The notes under the pieces were generated by a model. It was not told the origin of the DNA. It was given only the letters and a program-made list of their open reading frames with translations, and made no database searches. Of a DNA stretch of 64,000 nt, positions 23,341 to 39,300 are shown piece after piece (the first letter of the stretch is position 1; every line of letters begins with the position of its first letter). The stretch comes from Nymphaea colorata (lineage: Eukaryota; Streptophyta; Magnoliopsida; Nymphaeales; Nymphaeaceae): the NCBI RefSeq assembly GCF_008831285.2, contig NC_045149.1:11808417-11872416 (forward strand), in the 5' to 3' direction. Made by a program: the position numbers and the translations under genes.

Positions 23341-26300
23341 TAGGGATGAGTTGAGACGAGGTCATAGATTCCGTTGTGTTAAACAACCGTAAGTTTCTCA
23401 TCTTTACAGCTCTCAAGAGTTGCATTGGTTAATTTTTTTCTTGCTTCTAGCATTCTTGGCACTTGATCCACCTTCCTTGCATTCAAAATGAAATCATTGA
23501 ACCAAGCCGAAAAATCGACCTACGACTGAAAACTTCTTCAATCTTCTTGTCGCTTTTCGGGAAGCACGATTGATGATCTATCTTCCACCTTCAAATTCTT
23601 ATTTTTGCTAACTTGGGTCAACCTCCCCAAATGGTAAAATGGTGCAAGGACCGTAAGTACAACTGTGAACATACCAAATTTTGCAAAAGTCTAAATGCCC
23701 ATTTTACCCTTTACACGAAGATTTCAAAATCAATTTTTTCAAGAACAAAAAACAAGCACCTTTTATTTTAGCATTTAGCACTTAGACTAGGATCGCCAAG
23801 GTTGCCACTGTTGTACAATGACCATTTTGCCCATGCATCCTATCATGTTGACCTAGAAAATGGGTATTTTCACCAAAACTCTAGGAATTGCCTCACATTT
23901 GAGCAATTAGGCCAATTCTCACCTTTACAAGACCTCAAGAGTTAGTAGGGTCAGCGATAGGGTTTCCTCATCTCAAAACCAGCTCATTCTAAGCTAATCA
24001 GCTCACAGAGACCATGCACCTGCAATTTTTGGATCACTAAAACCGTGTCAAGCTGAACTGAGCTCAACATATGCTCTCCTCAGCATCCTTAGAGTTTTTC
24101 ATGAGTTACTTTCAATTCTGAGATCCAAAGTTGAGCTCTTAAGCAGTTGTCCTAAAGTCAGAGTGACACTCTCTCACCAGTTTTAGCAGATCCTAGCTGA
24201 AATCCTCTCAATCTAGGACATGTCACCGAGCTACAATCACATTCTTTAGTGTCTAACTTGATTATTTCGAACTTCAGTTTCAGTTCAACCATCTAGATTT
24301 GAGTTCAATTTCTATTTTACAGATTTACTAAGAGTTGTCCAATTCTGGACATCTCCTTTCAGTGTAGCCCAATCTTTTGAGCCTAATTCTGATCAATTTG
24401 GGAGTTATTTTCTCAATTTCTTCACATCATTGTGATATTTTGATTTCCACACGACCCATCAAACATGATTTCCACAATAGCAATATTTTGGTCTTTTGCC
24501 AATATATGCATATTTTTCATAAAACCTAGCTCATCATCCACATGAACTTAAGTTAGCATCTCATACAAGTTCACATGGATCCAACAGTTTCATGCCCAGC
24601 TCGAGCCACCTCAAAATTGAGCTAAACCTGGTTTCAAAAAATAGAACCCAGACTAAGGCCAGTAGACCATACAACCAGCCTAAGTCTGAAGCTATCTCAA
24701 ATTGACCCCAACGCAGCTCCAATACAAGTTGACTTGAACCCACCTAGCCCAGATTGAGCCAGGTCTAGGTCCATGCATGTCTCAAATCTCATATCTAGAT
24801 CTTATATCCAGATTTTAGATATCATATCTAGATTTTAAATATGTGCTCTGCCTTTGTAGATCCAGATCCATTATTTCAAATTTCATATCCTAGTATCATA
24901 TCATGATTCAGATCTTCATACCATATCCAGATTTACTTTCTAGAATTTTATTTCAAATTTGGATCTGGAACTAAATCCTAATATAAAATCCAGATAGGAT
25001 ACACATGTAAGCATTATGCACATTATATTCATTTAATGCATTGTCCATTTCTCACTCTATGCTTAATCACGAATCGTGTGAAATTCTTCCCTTGATAAAC
25101 TGGCACAAACGAATCAATATGTGTATGAAGTCTGAATCAACATTTTATTGTCGAATGCCCATTTTAATATATACTTTTAGTGTGTACTTTCTCTACTCCA
25201 CGTTCATGCTCCACATGTCAATCTGAATCCTTTATCATGGATTGATCAGCATTTTTCCAAACACAAGTTGTTTTTCACAGAATCGAATTTGGATTAGAAT
25301 CGAATGTGCAATGAATATTTTTCTGTTGAAACCAACAAATTAACATATGTTTTTGTGCCTTTGAGTGGAGAGGGAGAAGAAGGAGGTGCTCAAAAAATTT
25401 ATTAAAATTCCAAATTGGTGCTTAAAAAGCTTGATTCAATCAAATTAAAATTTTAAGAGTCTTGATCTAAGTTCTTGAGTTCGAGCTGCATTAGCACTCA
25501 ACCACGAACTAACTAGGCTCAATGAGTCAATGTAGAGTTTGTAGGAGCAGTCTTGGTCAAATCTTCAGGTTCAGATAATTTCTTTTTTCTTCTCTTTTCT
25601 TTTCTTATTTACAATTTAGTGCTTTCTTTTCTTTTCTTTTCTTAGGAGCATGCTTATGTTTTCCTTTTTGCTTGCTTAGTTTAGTTTTTTTTATATTCTA
25701 GTTCCTATGTTTGCTTTATTTTCTTTCATAATACAGTAGTTTAGCTTATTTGCTTTCATGGTATATAATTTAATTTAATGTGTTAGGGTAGGCACGCGGT
25801 CAGGTAAGCTCCTTTCATCCCTATCTCACTTTAATTTTATGCTTCCTATTTAGTTCATTTTCATTTTAAATCATGGCTTCATTTTGCAATTCAACATGCA
25901 TTGCACAATTTATTTGTAAATGCACATTAGTCACCACTCATCCATGTGCATCCCTGCTTGAAACTAAATTGGGTAGCCCAATAACATGACTTGAGGCAAT
26001 AGCCCTAGCATGTGAACAACTATACTCAGCTCCGTCCTCACGTAGGACCACTTTCAAAAACATGTCTTCTTTAAATAGTTTTCAAAAATAAAATTTCTAA
26101 AAGTTTCTCAAAAACCCTAAATCATATAGACGTGGAATCCAATCCTAAATTAGCCCTCTAAGACCTCACCCAGACCGGTCATAAAGCCTATTACTCAAAC
26201 CCTTGAACGCCAAGAGCTAGGCCTCAGTCAATTCTCACATTAAGTCCATGTTCAACCAATTTCGTCCTTCCTACTTAGGTTCAGCCCAATCAAGTCCCAG

Positions 26301-26790
26301 TCTTTAAGACAATAGATCAAACCACCCTGGCTGACCTAACATCTAATCATATTTAGATTTTAGATCTCAAGTATTGGATCACCATCATAAAACTCCCAGC
26401 TAAATATATTACCTGATTTCCGTAAAGGTGAGGCTAGAATATTCAAATTTTCAGATCTTGTTAGTCACTGAATTTATATTTATCACATCTGGATCGGAAC
26501 CTCAGAAAATTGTACCATGAACAAAGGATTAAATTCATTGGATTTTGGATCTCAAATTTTCAAGTTATGGATTCAGACATCAATATCAAGTTGGAATGTT
26601 TTGGGTTTTTTGGATCTCCTATTTCAAGCTTTGAAACACAATCTCATAAAAACATGAAAATTATTAGATTAAGATCTGATATTCAGATTTGGATCCAAGT
26701 TCCCTCATATTTAGGTCCATGTCCTTCACCGCAGTCCCAATAGGGACCAAACTTCAAGTCTGTATGATCTAGTCATACATTCTTGCCTGT
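23341..26790. other. Intergenic sequence without recognisable genes
   Basis: No coding or transposon domain seen. Around 24780-24990 short motifs (atatctagat, tccagatttt) recur irregularly. Around 25575-25650 there is a CTTTT-rich pyrimidine tract. Mixed AT-rich text elsewhere, likely old unidentifiable repeats. Confidence 0.4.
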
Positions 26791-26797
26791 GAGTAAA

Positions 26798-27984
26798 CCT
26801 GGGCATCGGGCCGGGCCGGCCCGGCTAGGCCCGATTAAAATAAAAAATATAAAATAAAAATTTTTAAATATAAAATACATTTTTAATAATAAAATATATA
26901 TTATTGTTAAATAAAAATAATGAAAAAATGAGACAATTAAAAATATATATTATTATTTTTAGAACTACAAAACATTGAATGAGATTTACTCATAGTTGTA
27001 TGTATTGAGGCGCAATTGAAGGATCGTAATCACATGTACATAATGATGAGAATGAGATGCAAAGGGTTCATTTATAGAATTGTGAATCGTTCCATCATAT
27101 TAGCATGTTTGCAGCCAAGTTTTGCTCCATGTTTTGAGTTTGTCAATTGTGGTCTATCTCATTTTCCCGTCATGAGATCATGGACAAATACCCTCTAACT
27201 TGCGTTTCTGATAACCGTTAAATAGATGGCAACATAGCCTACGTATCTCACCCCTCTCCTTTCTTTTGCACTATTCTCTGACTCTTACTTTGCCAGAAGT
27301 CAATTGTTCTCCACCAATGGAAAGCCCGATTGCCTCAACAGACTCATTTCTTGCCACATTTTTTCTCTCTTGTTATTTTTGCAAAAAATTAATCATCTAT
27401 TGCATGTTTTTCTCTATTATTATTTTTGCAAAAAAAATATTTTCATATTTCTTTTTGGCATGTACATAATGATGTGAAAAGTTCTATATCTTTAATGTTA
27501 AAATTGTAAATCATTCAATAAGATTTACTTGTAATTACATGCATGGACTCGTGTTTGCATGAAATGTTAGATGTACATGCCTTCTATCTATGCTCTAATC
27601 AGCTATTTGAACTCAGCTGTTTTCTCTTGTTCATTCTCTATGTGGGTCTGTGACCTGTCTAAATCTCCATATAATATCTCAACCCGTCACTCAATTCTAT
27701 ACTTTGATCAATTATCCATAATCAAATTTCTAGAGTTATCATTTGGATCAGATTCTTGGATTTGGTGACATATAGCTTTGCAGGGGGAGAAAAAAATATG
27801 ATTTATAGTTATCCAGCAGACCGGAAAAGAGCTTATTTTATGATAAAAATTTTAACTTTTCTTATTTTTATCATTAATCACACTTGTTGTTGCAGTTATC
27901 TAATGACACTAGGAGTTCAAAGGCGGGTTATTCGGCCAAGTACCCGGCATGATAAATTTTATTTAATAAATAAATAAATAAATA

Positions 27985-28058
<74 letters not shown>

Positions 28059-28083
28059 GACCCAGGCCGGCCCGATGTCCAGG
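26798..28083. mobile_element. hAT-like non-autonomous element with GGCC-rich ends
   Basis: The left end reads cctgggcatcgggccgg. The reverse complement of the right end reads cctggacatcgggccgg, one difference in 17, a clear terminal inverted repeat. The interior is AT-rich with no transposase, includes partly repeated phrases around 'catgtacataatgatg' (27033 and 27459), an AAAT microsatellite and a long AT microsatellite before the right end. No convincing target duplication was found beside these coordinates, so the true ends may lie a few bases away. Confidence 0.65.
27966..28054. repeat. (AAAT)n then (AT)n microsatellite
   Basis: About 25 bp of AAAT units is followed by roughly 64 bp of uninterrupted AT. 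Confidence 0.95.
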
Positions 28084-28529
28084 CATAACAATAAGCAATC
28101 ATTGCACCATAAACTGTTGCTGCTGCACTATAACAATGATTTTTTAGTGATTGATTTTTAATTTTTACTCATCCGACAACATTGGACGTTCAACAGATTT
28201 GAACAATTGAATTGGATAATAGTAGAGGAGCCATAGATATAGTTAGAGTTAGGTTCACTTTCGAACCTAGTCTGGAGACACTATAAGCAGTGAGTGAGGG
28301 AAGCAGTGGCCACTCAACCATGCATGAAATTAGGTTGGCCCAAATACATGATCAGTTCTAACCATCCTTTTCTTGAGTAACATTTGTATTGCCCATGCAG
28401 ATCCATTCAATGTAGATATTCATGTAGACTTTACAAAAATCCACCTAGAGTGCATGGGTAAAAGCCTAAAACAATCTAAAAGTTCATGGTAATCCCAAGG
28501 CTTTATCCTAACCTTTGGTCTAATCCATG
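28084..28529. other. Intergenic sequence, nothing recognised
   Basis: Short spacer between the hAT-like element and the LINE remnant. No ORF or repeat stands out. Confidence 0.4.
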
Positions 28530-29760
28530 CCCAAGGCCTTATCCAGATCTGAACCTAGATCCAAATCTAAGGCCCATATCCAAATCCAGCCACGATACTT
28601 CTTGCAGAAGCTTGCTTCGGGTGTAAGGTTGCTGGCCTACCCATGGACTACTTGGGTCTTCAAATTACGTTGTCGCCTCATGCACCCTCCTTTTGGGTTG
28701 CAGTGGAGTAGAAGCATGTGGATCGCCTCCATTGTTGGCAGGGAAAGCTGTTTTCCCTCCCAGGTTGTATTACCCTTCTAAACAATGTTTGCGTTTATCC
28801 CCCTCCATACTTTGGCGGTCTTTCGACCATCTGTGGCTGTACTGAGAAAGTTTGATAAGATCATTCATAGCTTTATCTAGGAGAGTGATCGATCTTCGGA
28901 TCGCCTTGCGTGTTGAGATATGGTTGACCTTTCACGTTATCTTGGAGGTGTCGGGGTTACCAACCTTAGTCGAGCGTGTGAGTCCTCTTTATATTCTTGG
29001 TGGTGGCGTCTGACAACTGAGCATTCCTCCATCCTTCATCTGTTCCAAATATGATATACCATCCCCTACTGATTGGAATATTTCCATCTCTTACACCTTT
29101 CTCTTCCACTTTTGGTGTTGCTTGCTTTCTACCATTTCCCTTTTTCTCTGCATTGCTGACCTTCCATTGCTTGCCCCCCTCTCAATCCTGGCCTCTTTTG
29201 TCTTCTTGTGGATTCACTTTTTCTTCTTGCTAGTTGGCCTCCTTTAGCTCTTCTGCTGCGTTGCTCCCACCTTGGTACCTTTGGGCCCCTCGCCCTTCTC
29301 ATCGCACCATTGCTTTTGTCTAACTTCTTCTTGCTGGCCACATCAATACTTTTGACCATCTACAATATCTTGGCATTAGTTTAGCTAACAAATGTCCCCT
29401 CTATCTCGCCACGGTTGAGTCTCGGGTTCACTTTTTTACCTCTTGTCCTTTCTTTTATAGTGTTCTTGTCTATGCATGGTCTTCCTTTGTTAGTAGCCTT
29501 CTAGACTACCCTCTATTCACCTTCTTTTTCTCTTTTGTCGTTCCCCCCACCTGTCCTTTTCCTAAGGTCGTGTCTGAAGGTTGTGGCTCATATCCTGTTG
29601 GTGGCACATTTGGGAGAAGCGCAACAACAGGGTCTTCAGGAGCACCTTCTCATCGCCGAATTTTGTGGCACGCCTTGCGTAGGAGAATATCCACTTTGCT
29701 ATTCGGCGACGGTGCCGTCATTCGTTTGTTATTGGGTGGCTCTACCGCTCTGTCTATCCA
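28530..29760 (+). pseudogene. LINE (L1-type) reverse transcriptase tail, pseudogene
   Basis: Translated plus-strand fragments in successive frames resemble the C-terminal part of plant L1-type ORF2. A thumb-like segment lies near 28790-28900 (VAVLRKFDKI with frameshifts), then GGVGVTNLSRACESSLYSWW near 28945-29010, then a zf-RVT-like segment near 29370-29460 (NKCPLYLATVESRVHFFTSC, one cysteine apparently lost). A further frame continues to about 29760. No intact RT core, endonuclease or poly(A) tail was seen, so this is a broken 3' portion. Confidence 0.55.
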
Positions 29761-29879
29761 CTCTCTCCCTACCCCTTTTATTTTGTTTTATTGTGTTGTT
29801 GTCTTGTATAATTCGTTCTTTCTAATTTGTTTTTGCAGTATGTTCTTGTATCTAGGGGACTTCTTATGCCCAAATTTGT

Positions 29880-30740
29880 TATGCATTCCTATTTTATTGA
29901 CTCTCTCTCTCTCTCTTGCAATGCTTTGGGGTATAGCAAAGAAGACGAAGAAGTAGAGGAAGGGAGGATGCAGAAGTGAGGAAGGACGTAGGAGAAGAAT
30001 GAGTTGTTGAAGAGGAAGAAGAACAAAAAGGTTGAGGAAGAAGAGCAAAGAACATAGGAGGCACAGAAAAAAAAAAAAAGGTAACGCCCCTTACTTCTCT
30101 CCCTCATTCCCTCAATTTCTTACTCCGCTCTCCCCTCTCATCTATTTTTCCCTCGTCCCTCTCATTGGCTCAATTTTTCCTTCTCGTCTAGTTTTCTATC
30201 TCTTCCACCCTCACAGCCAATCTCAAACTTTCTCCCGTCTGCTCCCTCATTCTCGCCCAATCTCACTTGTTCCCAATCTTCGTTGCATGAATTTTCTCTT
30301 TGAGCACTCCCTCACTCGCCTCACTGACCCTCTTGTGCTCTCCCTCATTTTTCCTAGCTCCCTCCTACTGTCTCCCTCCTAGTCTCTCTTCTTTCCCAAC
30401 CATTGTCAAGTACACAGTCCCTCCCACACCTTCTCACACACATACTCTCTCATTCCCTCTCTCTCTCTTTGGCACTCTCCCTGTCAACCACCGGATGATC
30501 TCTCTCACTTTTTCCCACTTTCTTGCAGACCCCCAATGCTCAACCGACCACCTACTATCACCCTTGCACTTTCTTTTCTCTTGTTTTTTCATTTTCATTC
30601 CCTATTGGTCCTGTTTGGGTTGGACAGGAATATGTTCCCCCCTTTTTCTAGTGATAGAGGGTGTTGGAGGCAACGGCAATGGACTGTCATCAGCGGCTAG
30701 TGGCTGGCCATGCATATTGGGGTGACGACTATATCAATTG
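29880..30740. repeat. Low-complexity purine tract followed by pyrimidine-rich (TCCC/CTCT) tract
   Basis: A CT run at about 29902-29916, then GAAGA-rich sequence (about 29940-30080), then about 480 bp of C/T-rich text (30085-30560) with many ctccctc motifs. ORFs here are long only because stop codons are rare in such composition. A purine-rich block of similar character lies at 34860-35250. Confidence 0.6.
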
Positions 30741-30749
30741 AAGCATCAT

Positions 30750-33372
<2,623 letters not shown>

Positions 33373-34856
33373 CTTAGTTCTTTTACCGAGAGTAATCCTA
33401 CCAACGACTAGAGTAGATGTTCCCATTTCTAAGTTTAAAAGTTATCCAAATCCTATGGAAGCAAACATGCCCTGATTTTAAAATAATGCAATTCTAAAAT
33501 CTAAATGGATCATCAGAATATGACTTATGAACAAAGAGAATCAAGTTGTTATCTATTCATGCCTGGATCATCATAGATCCATGCAGAACTAACAAATAGT
33601 TTTTTGGTTCTGGAATCATCTAACACCCTGATTTTTCACTCATTTTTTTCCTTCAAAACAATACATCAAGGTAGGACGGCACAACATTCGGCCTACGATT
33701 TCAAAATAAGAATGAGACAACTAATTCATTTATGCAGAAAAGGTTGTTCATAAAAAAATGACTTTACATGATTATAAATGACCCCATAACAAACAATGAT
33801 GTTCAAACAAAAAAACATCAACTGATAATAAAAACAAGCCAATTTGCGTCGACACGACAATGCACAATAATTCCAAGTAAGATGTGAGCTAGGCTCTTTG
33901 ATCAGCATGCTGCCTTGGGTTTGTAGAAACCTGAAAAAGAAAGACAACAAAAGGCCAAGCCTTCAAAGGATGACGACAAACCAGATAAATCCCTATACCT
34001 CTAGGGTAAGGGCTATGATATGAAAGCCAAAAATACGAGAAAATCACAACCACCTCTATACAAAAATGGATACATGTGTTTTCTCAAACTATTAATGTAG
34101 TCACTTTCATATATCACAACATGAAGGGATCTAATCATTCTTCATAAAAAATATACTTTGTTAGTCATAGTGAGTTCATTCACATTCTATTACTAGGTTC
34201 CAATTTCAAATACTTAGACACTAGTTTCGACTGCTAACATCTGATTGAGACATCACCATTGCAATTAAGCTTGGCCATTAAAAATCTGACGATGATGCAA
34301 CACTAGGCTCACTAACATTTACATATAATTAATCAGACCATCAAGAAAAGAGAATTTATTTTATGCACTTGAGCATGTCTGTATTAAAAATTGATGTCAA
34401 CTACTTATTTAATCGCAAGTTCCATCTTCTAACAAACCTTAAGCTTCACGAGCAAAACAATGCAGGTTCTCTCTCCCTATAAGCAACATAATATTCATAC
34501 ATGAATCGATAGCCCACTAAATCAATTTTACACCTTTTCTAATATAACAAAAGCTATATCATGCACCCTAAACCCATTAACTTTAAGTCTAACGTGATGA
34601 AATGATAATTATCAACATTTTTAGGGCAGACATGCATTAAAATTAGACTTGATTAGCATTGTTCACCACTCTTACGGAGATCTAATTGGTGCAGGAGTCC
34701 TTGAAAGTCTCTCCAAATGCCCCTCCCACCACCAATTGCTAAGAATTGACTGTTGTCATTGCCCCCACCTCTCCTACTTGTTGGAAAAATGGTTAAATCA
34801 TATTCACCAAACTACAAATCCAAAGAGCAGCACCAATAGAAAATGAGAGTTAAAAA
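33373..34856 (+). other. Possible second gypsy LTR fragment, plus orientation; otherwise no gene
   Basis: From about 33619 the text taacaccctgatttttcac resembles the TGTAACACCC start of plant gypsy LTRs, with 'ctagggtaagggctatgat' about 400 bp later. No paired LTR, coding sequence or target duplication was found. Confidence 0.3.
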
Positions 34857-35510
34857 ACAAAAGAAAGAGGGAGCATGAGGGTGAGAGCAGTTGATCAGGT
34901 GAGCATGAGAGTTCGTGAGGGAGTGACTAAGAGAAAGGACAAGAGAGTGAGAGTGAGAAATTTGGGGGAGAGTTTGAATGAGAGAGTGGATGGGGGCTCA
35001 TGAGAGAGTGAGTGAACATGGAGAGAGGGGGGGAGAGAATGACAGGTTCAAACAAGAGGGAGAGAACAAGAGGGTGAGCACTGCTGTGATGGTGAGGATG
35101 GTAGCATGAGAGAGAGTGAGGGAGAGTACAAGAAGAAGAATGAAAACAAGAGAAAGTTCGGCTGATGGAGAAAGAACAGAGTAGGAACGTGAGAGCAGTC
35201 TAGAGAGAGAACAAGAGAAGAATGAGAGAGAGATTGAGAGGGAGACCGAGGATACCTTCTCCTCCCTCTGCCCTATTGCCTCCCCTTCTTCCTCCTCTGC
35301 TCCTACCTCCTCCTTCCTTTTCTTCAATTCCATCATCTTCTCATCCTCCTTCCTTTTCTTCAATTCCATCATCTTCTCATCCTCCTTCCTAATCTCTATC
35401 GCCTCCTTAGCTTTTTTTGCTTCCTCTCCTTCCTCAGCTTCCACCTCCTCTCCATATTCCTCAACTTCTGCCTCATCTTTCTCTATTCTTTTTCTTTTCT
35501 TTTCTTTTTC
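34857..35510. repeat. Purine-rich GAGAG tract followed by pyrimidine-rich TCCTCC tract
   Basis: About 400 bp of G/A-rich text turns abruptly into C/T-rich text near 35260. Inside the latter a 39-bp unit starting catcttctcatcctcc is repeated (35333 and 35372). The apparent 148-residue minus-strand ORF is compositional (KKRKEDEKMMEL repeat) and unlikely to be a gene. Confidence 0.6.
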
Positions 35511-36704
35511 GTTTTACACCTGATGACCAAGGCCCTTGAGTTGTCAGGCTCCACTTGGCATACACGAGAGTTTCGATGTGGACCTGGACCTTGATTTGCA
35601 TCCACCACAACTCACTTGAAACCTAAATCATTAGTGTTACATCTACTCCTTTTAAATAAAATTGTCTTCAAAATTTTGAATGTACCTCAATGTGAGAACA
35701 AGTGTAAGTACTTCTTCTGCATGTCGGCTTCGAGCTCTTATATGCATCCCTTTAATCCATTGTGCTGCCACTTCACCTTTACTAGGGAAATGTCTTTGGA
35801 GGAGAAGCACTTGTTCCCTATGGTGTATGATTCTAATAAGTCTTTCTTCCACCATCAAATCATTTAATATTTGGATCAATCACATGCATTGGATCTGACA
35901 TATACTTTTAAAACATGGAGATGTGGAAAATATCATGCCCATGACTCAACTCTAGTTGCAATACCACTTTGTATGCCACTTCTTTGACTTTTTTCAATAT
36001 TTCAAAAGGTCCAACATACTTTGAGTTCAATTTCCCTTTAATATTGAATCAAAAAATGCCTTTAGTAGGTGAAATTTTCAAAAATACATGATTGCCAACC
36101 ACAACAGTGTTTTTTCAATGTCAACATAACTCTTTTACTTACTCTAAGTTGTCAATGACCTATTCCTTATCAACTATACTTGGTTCGTATAATGTTATAA
36201 AACTAAAGGGTTTTTAATCTTACTATCTTCTATTTTAGTCCAACAAGTTGGTGATCTGCAAGACTTTCTGTATAATGAAGCAAAAGGTGTCATCCCAATG
36301 CTAGTGTGTTAACAGTTATTATATGTATACTCTATCAACTTCACATGCTTGTCTCATTCTCATTTCCAATTTAAAATATAAGCATGTAGCATGTCTTCTA
36401 AGGTTTGGTTGATCCTCTCAAGCTGCTCATCAGTTTGAGGGTGGAATGATATGCTCAATTTAAGTTTAATACATAATGCTTTTCGCAATTGCTCCAAAAA
36501 TCTAGAAGTAGAATGTGGATCTCGATCTATAAAAATTGACTTTGGTACCCCATGCAGTGTCACTATCTTGTTAATATATAACTTTGTAAGACTTTCTAAT
36601 GATTGCCTAATTTTAATTGGCAGAAAATGAGTTGCCTTTGTGACTTGATCAACAATCACCTATATACGATCCTTCAGGCCGCTGATGTTCTGCTTTGATT
36701 CGTT

Positions 36705-37080
36705 GGCAAACTAAGCATTTTGCTACATATTTCACAATTAATGCTTCATTTTATGCCACCAACAATTCTCCTTCTATAATTAAACATTTTTATACTGCTA
36801 GAGTGTATGAAAATTTTGGATTTATGAGCCTTATTTCGCACTTGTTGCTTCACCCCTTCATTTTAGGTCGCTAATCTTTCGCTTTTACCTATTCACAAGT
36901 TAAGCTTTTCGCATATATTTTTACAATCTTACGCTTCATTCTAGACCACAAATAATTTTGCTTTATATCGTAAAACAATTTCATATTGTTATACTGTATG
37001 AAAATTTTGGATTTATGTGTGTCATCTCACAACTGTTGTTTCAGCCTTTCATTCCTAGGAACCCACAATCTTCTCTGAAA
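36705..37080. repeat. Diverged direct repeat, period about 191 bp
   Basis: The phrase gtatgaaaattttggattta occurs at 36805 and 36996, and flanking sequence aligns with many differences. It lies at the left of the integrase zinc-finger remnant and is not chromovirus coding sequence, so it may be a separate small insertion. Confidence 0.65.
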
Positions 37081-37300
37081 CCACAGAGAACCATACTTAT
37101 CCTGACACCAAGAGGCATCTGTGTTCTTGCCTTCCTCTGTATTATTAGCATAATCAAGGTCTTCCTTTTGCTTCAATATAAACTCATTCAATAAGAGATA
37201 TTATATTAAGGTGGTCATACTTGCTTTATTCTCATTGTTTATGTGGGGCTATCATACTATGACAAATTGTAGCAATATCCATGAGTCATTCAACATACTG

Positions 37301-37380
37301 CATGTTGTCACCTTCACGTGTTTGTTCAAAGCATTGACTTCATGTTATCACCTCCATGTGTCTGTTGAAAGCATCAATAC
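37301..37380. repeat. 40-bp tandem repeat, two copies
   Basis: Units start catgttgtcaccttcacgtg (37301) and catgttatcacctccatgtg (37341), with about five mismatches. Confidence 0.75.
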
Positions 37381-38150
37381 CAGATTTGTCTTCTTTATGT
37401 AATATGATATTTTGAAATCATAACCTTTTAATTATTCAATCTATCTCATCTATCTTAGATTTATAATGTATATTTTAACAACTTGTGGTCCGTAAACACT
37501 TCAAACACTGTTCAATAGAAATAATGCCTCTATATTTTTTATGTGAATACAACTGCTCTCAATTCTAGATCATGGGTGGGATAATGCTTCTCATGATTCT
37601 TCAATTGTCTATATGCTTATGCCACCACCTAACCATATTGCATCAATGTGCAGCCATAACCAATCTTTCACACATCAATGTACACCACAAATTCTAAAGT
37701 CCCAATGGAAGCATCAATATAGGTGTAGAGGTAAGCTTGTCTTTTAGAGTTCAGAGACTCCTCTCACACTCCGCATCCAATAACTTGGCCATGGACATAG
37801 TTATTTTTGAAAAATCTTGTATTAACATGTTATAGTACCCTATTAATCCTAAGAAGCTCAGTCACATTCGATGACTTTCTTCACTCCTGCATGACTAACA
37901 CCTGAGTATGCCCCACACGAACACCATCTTTGATATAACATGACCAACTAAATTCACTTGTTCAAGCCAAAACTTACATTTCGAGTACATAGCAATTAGC
38001 ATACAACTTATGTTTGCATAAGATCTCCTACACACCTCTTAGGTGGTCCTTGTGTTCAACCTTACTATCTATCTGAATATAGCAAAATGTCATCAACAAA
38101 TACAATAACAAATCAATTCAAGTAGTCTTGGAAGACCTGGTTCATGAGGT

Positions 38151-38318
38151 CCATAAATGCCACGGGAGCATTGTTCAATCCAAAAGGGATGACCTTAAGT
38201 TTGTTGTACTCAAAGCTAGTTCCAAAAGTTGTTTCCATAAATGCCACGGGAGCATTGTTCAATCCAAAAGGGATGACCTTAAGTTTGTTGTACTCAAAGC
38301 TAGTTCCAAAAGTTGTTT
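38151..38318 (-). repeat. Exact 84-bp in-frame tandem duplication in RT remnant
   Basis: Units 38151-38234 and 38235-38318 are identical by eye. At 28 codons the duplication keeps the frame and repeats the palm segment containing KVIPFGLNNAPVAFM. The surrounding pol is badly decayed, so the duplication is more recent than most of the decay. Confidence 0.9.
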
Positions 38319-39300
38319 TAGCCACTTCTTTCTATATCAAAAGCTTATGGTAGCATGTCCTCAGATCAATCTTAGAGAACACCTTCGTAGTCTTGAGTTG
38401 ATTAAATAAATCATCGATTCTAAGAAGTGGATACTTATTTTTTTACAGTAACTCAATTTAACATGCAGTAGTCAATGCAAAAGTGCATTGTTTCATCTTT
38501 TTTCTTAACAAACAATATGGTGCTCCCTAAGCCCACATGCTGGTTCGTATGAAACCCTTATCTCAATGTCCTAATAGTTTGTTCTTCAGTTATTTTAGCT
38601 ATGCTAGAGCCATATGATATAACACCTTGGAGATGGGGGTTGTCCTTGGTAATAACTCTATCTTAAACTCAACTTATCTTGCTGGAGGCAAACCTGACAA
38701 CTTTTTAAGAAACACATCAAGATACTCACTTACAAAACTACATCTTCTAGTTTCAATGACTTGTTGTCACTGGTAAAAACATTGACAAAGAATGCAACAC
38801 TCTTTTTTTTAATAGTCATTTGACCTTTATCATAGACACCATTATTTTATCAATTCGACTAGCTTTCTGAGCTTGGAATTCCACAAGATGCATTTCATAG
38901 GTTAACAATTGTATTTACTTATTTTTTGTAATCTATGTTAGCATAATGTGCAATGATCTACTTCATACCTAAAATAACATCGAACTCACTAAGACTTATG
39001 ATCACTAATTAGGCAAGCAAGTGATGCTCATGGATCTCTATATTCACATTTGGTGACTACTGGCTATATAAATCTTGAACATGCATAAGACTGATCATCT
39101 TCAAAAATACATCATCATCTTGATTGACACCTCCAATAAAGTGGCAAATTGACTAAATATGAAAGAATATGTCTCTCTTGCATTAAAACAACACTCTAGC
39201 ATGTAAGAACCCATAAATAATATACCTTCCATGGGCTCATGGGCCTATAACTCCTCTATGATAGTCGCATACAACATTCAAGAGTTTTTTGTTCTTCTAA

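Larger units (their letters stand above)
35640..39300 (-). pseudogene. Ty3/gypsy chromovirus (Del/Tekay-like) pol pseudogene
   Basis: On the minus strand, right to left: an RT palm segment at 38325-38113 (FGTSFEYNKLKVIPFGLNN, ending DLMNQVFQDYLN); RNase H-like scraps around 38000-37450; the integrase zinc-finger phrase AKCLVCQRIKAEHQRPEGS near 36725-36670; the integrase core at 36659-36360 (VDQVTKATHFLPIK, IFIDRDPHSTSRF, SFHPQTDEQLERINQTLED), with the expected D, D and E positions visible; and a chromodomain-like tail near 35870-35690. The RT catalytic region and the left half of RT are frameshifted. A 191-bp diverged direct repeat separates the zinc finger from RNase H. Gag and a 5' LTR were not recognised before the host gene starts at 40810. 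Confidence 0.75.

Noticed and set aside
30032-30725. Ser/Pro/Leu-rich ORFs of 116 and 141 residues
   Set aside because: Long only because the C/T-rich tract lacks stop codons; two frames are open at once.
34998-35444. 148-residue minus-strand ORF with KEDEKMMELKKRKEE repeats
   Set aside because: Runs through a purine/pyrimidine low-complexity tract, without a start context or domain.
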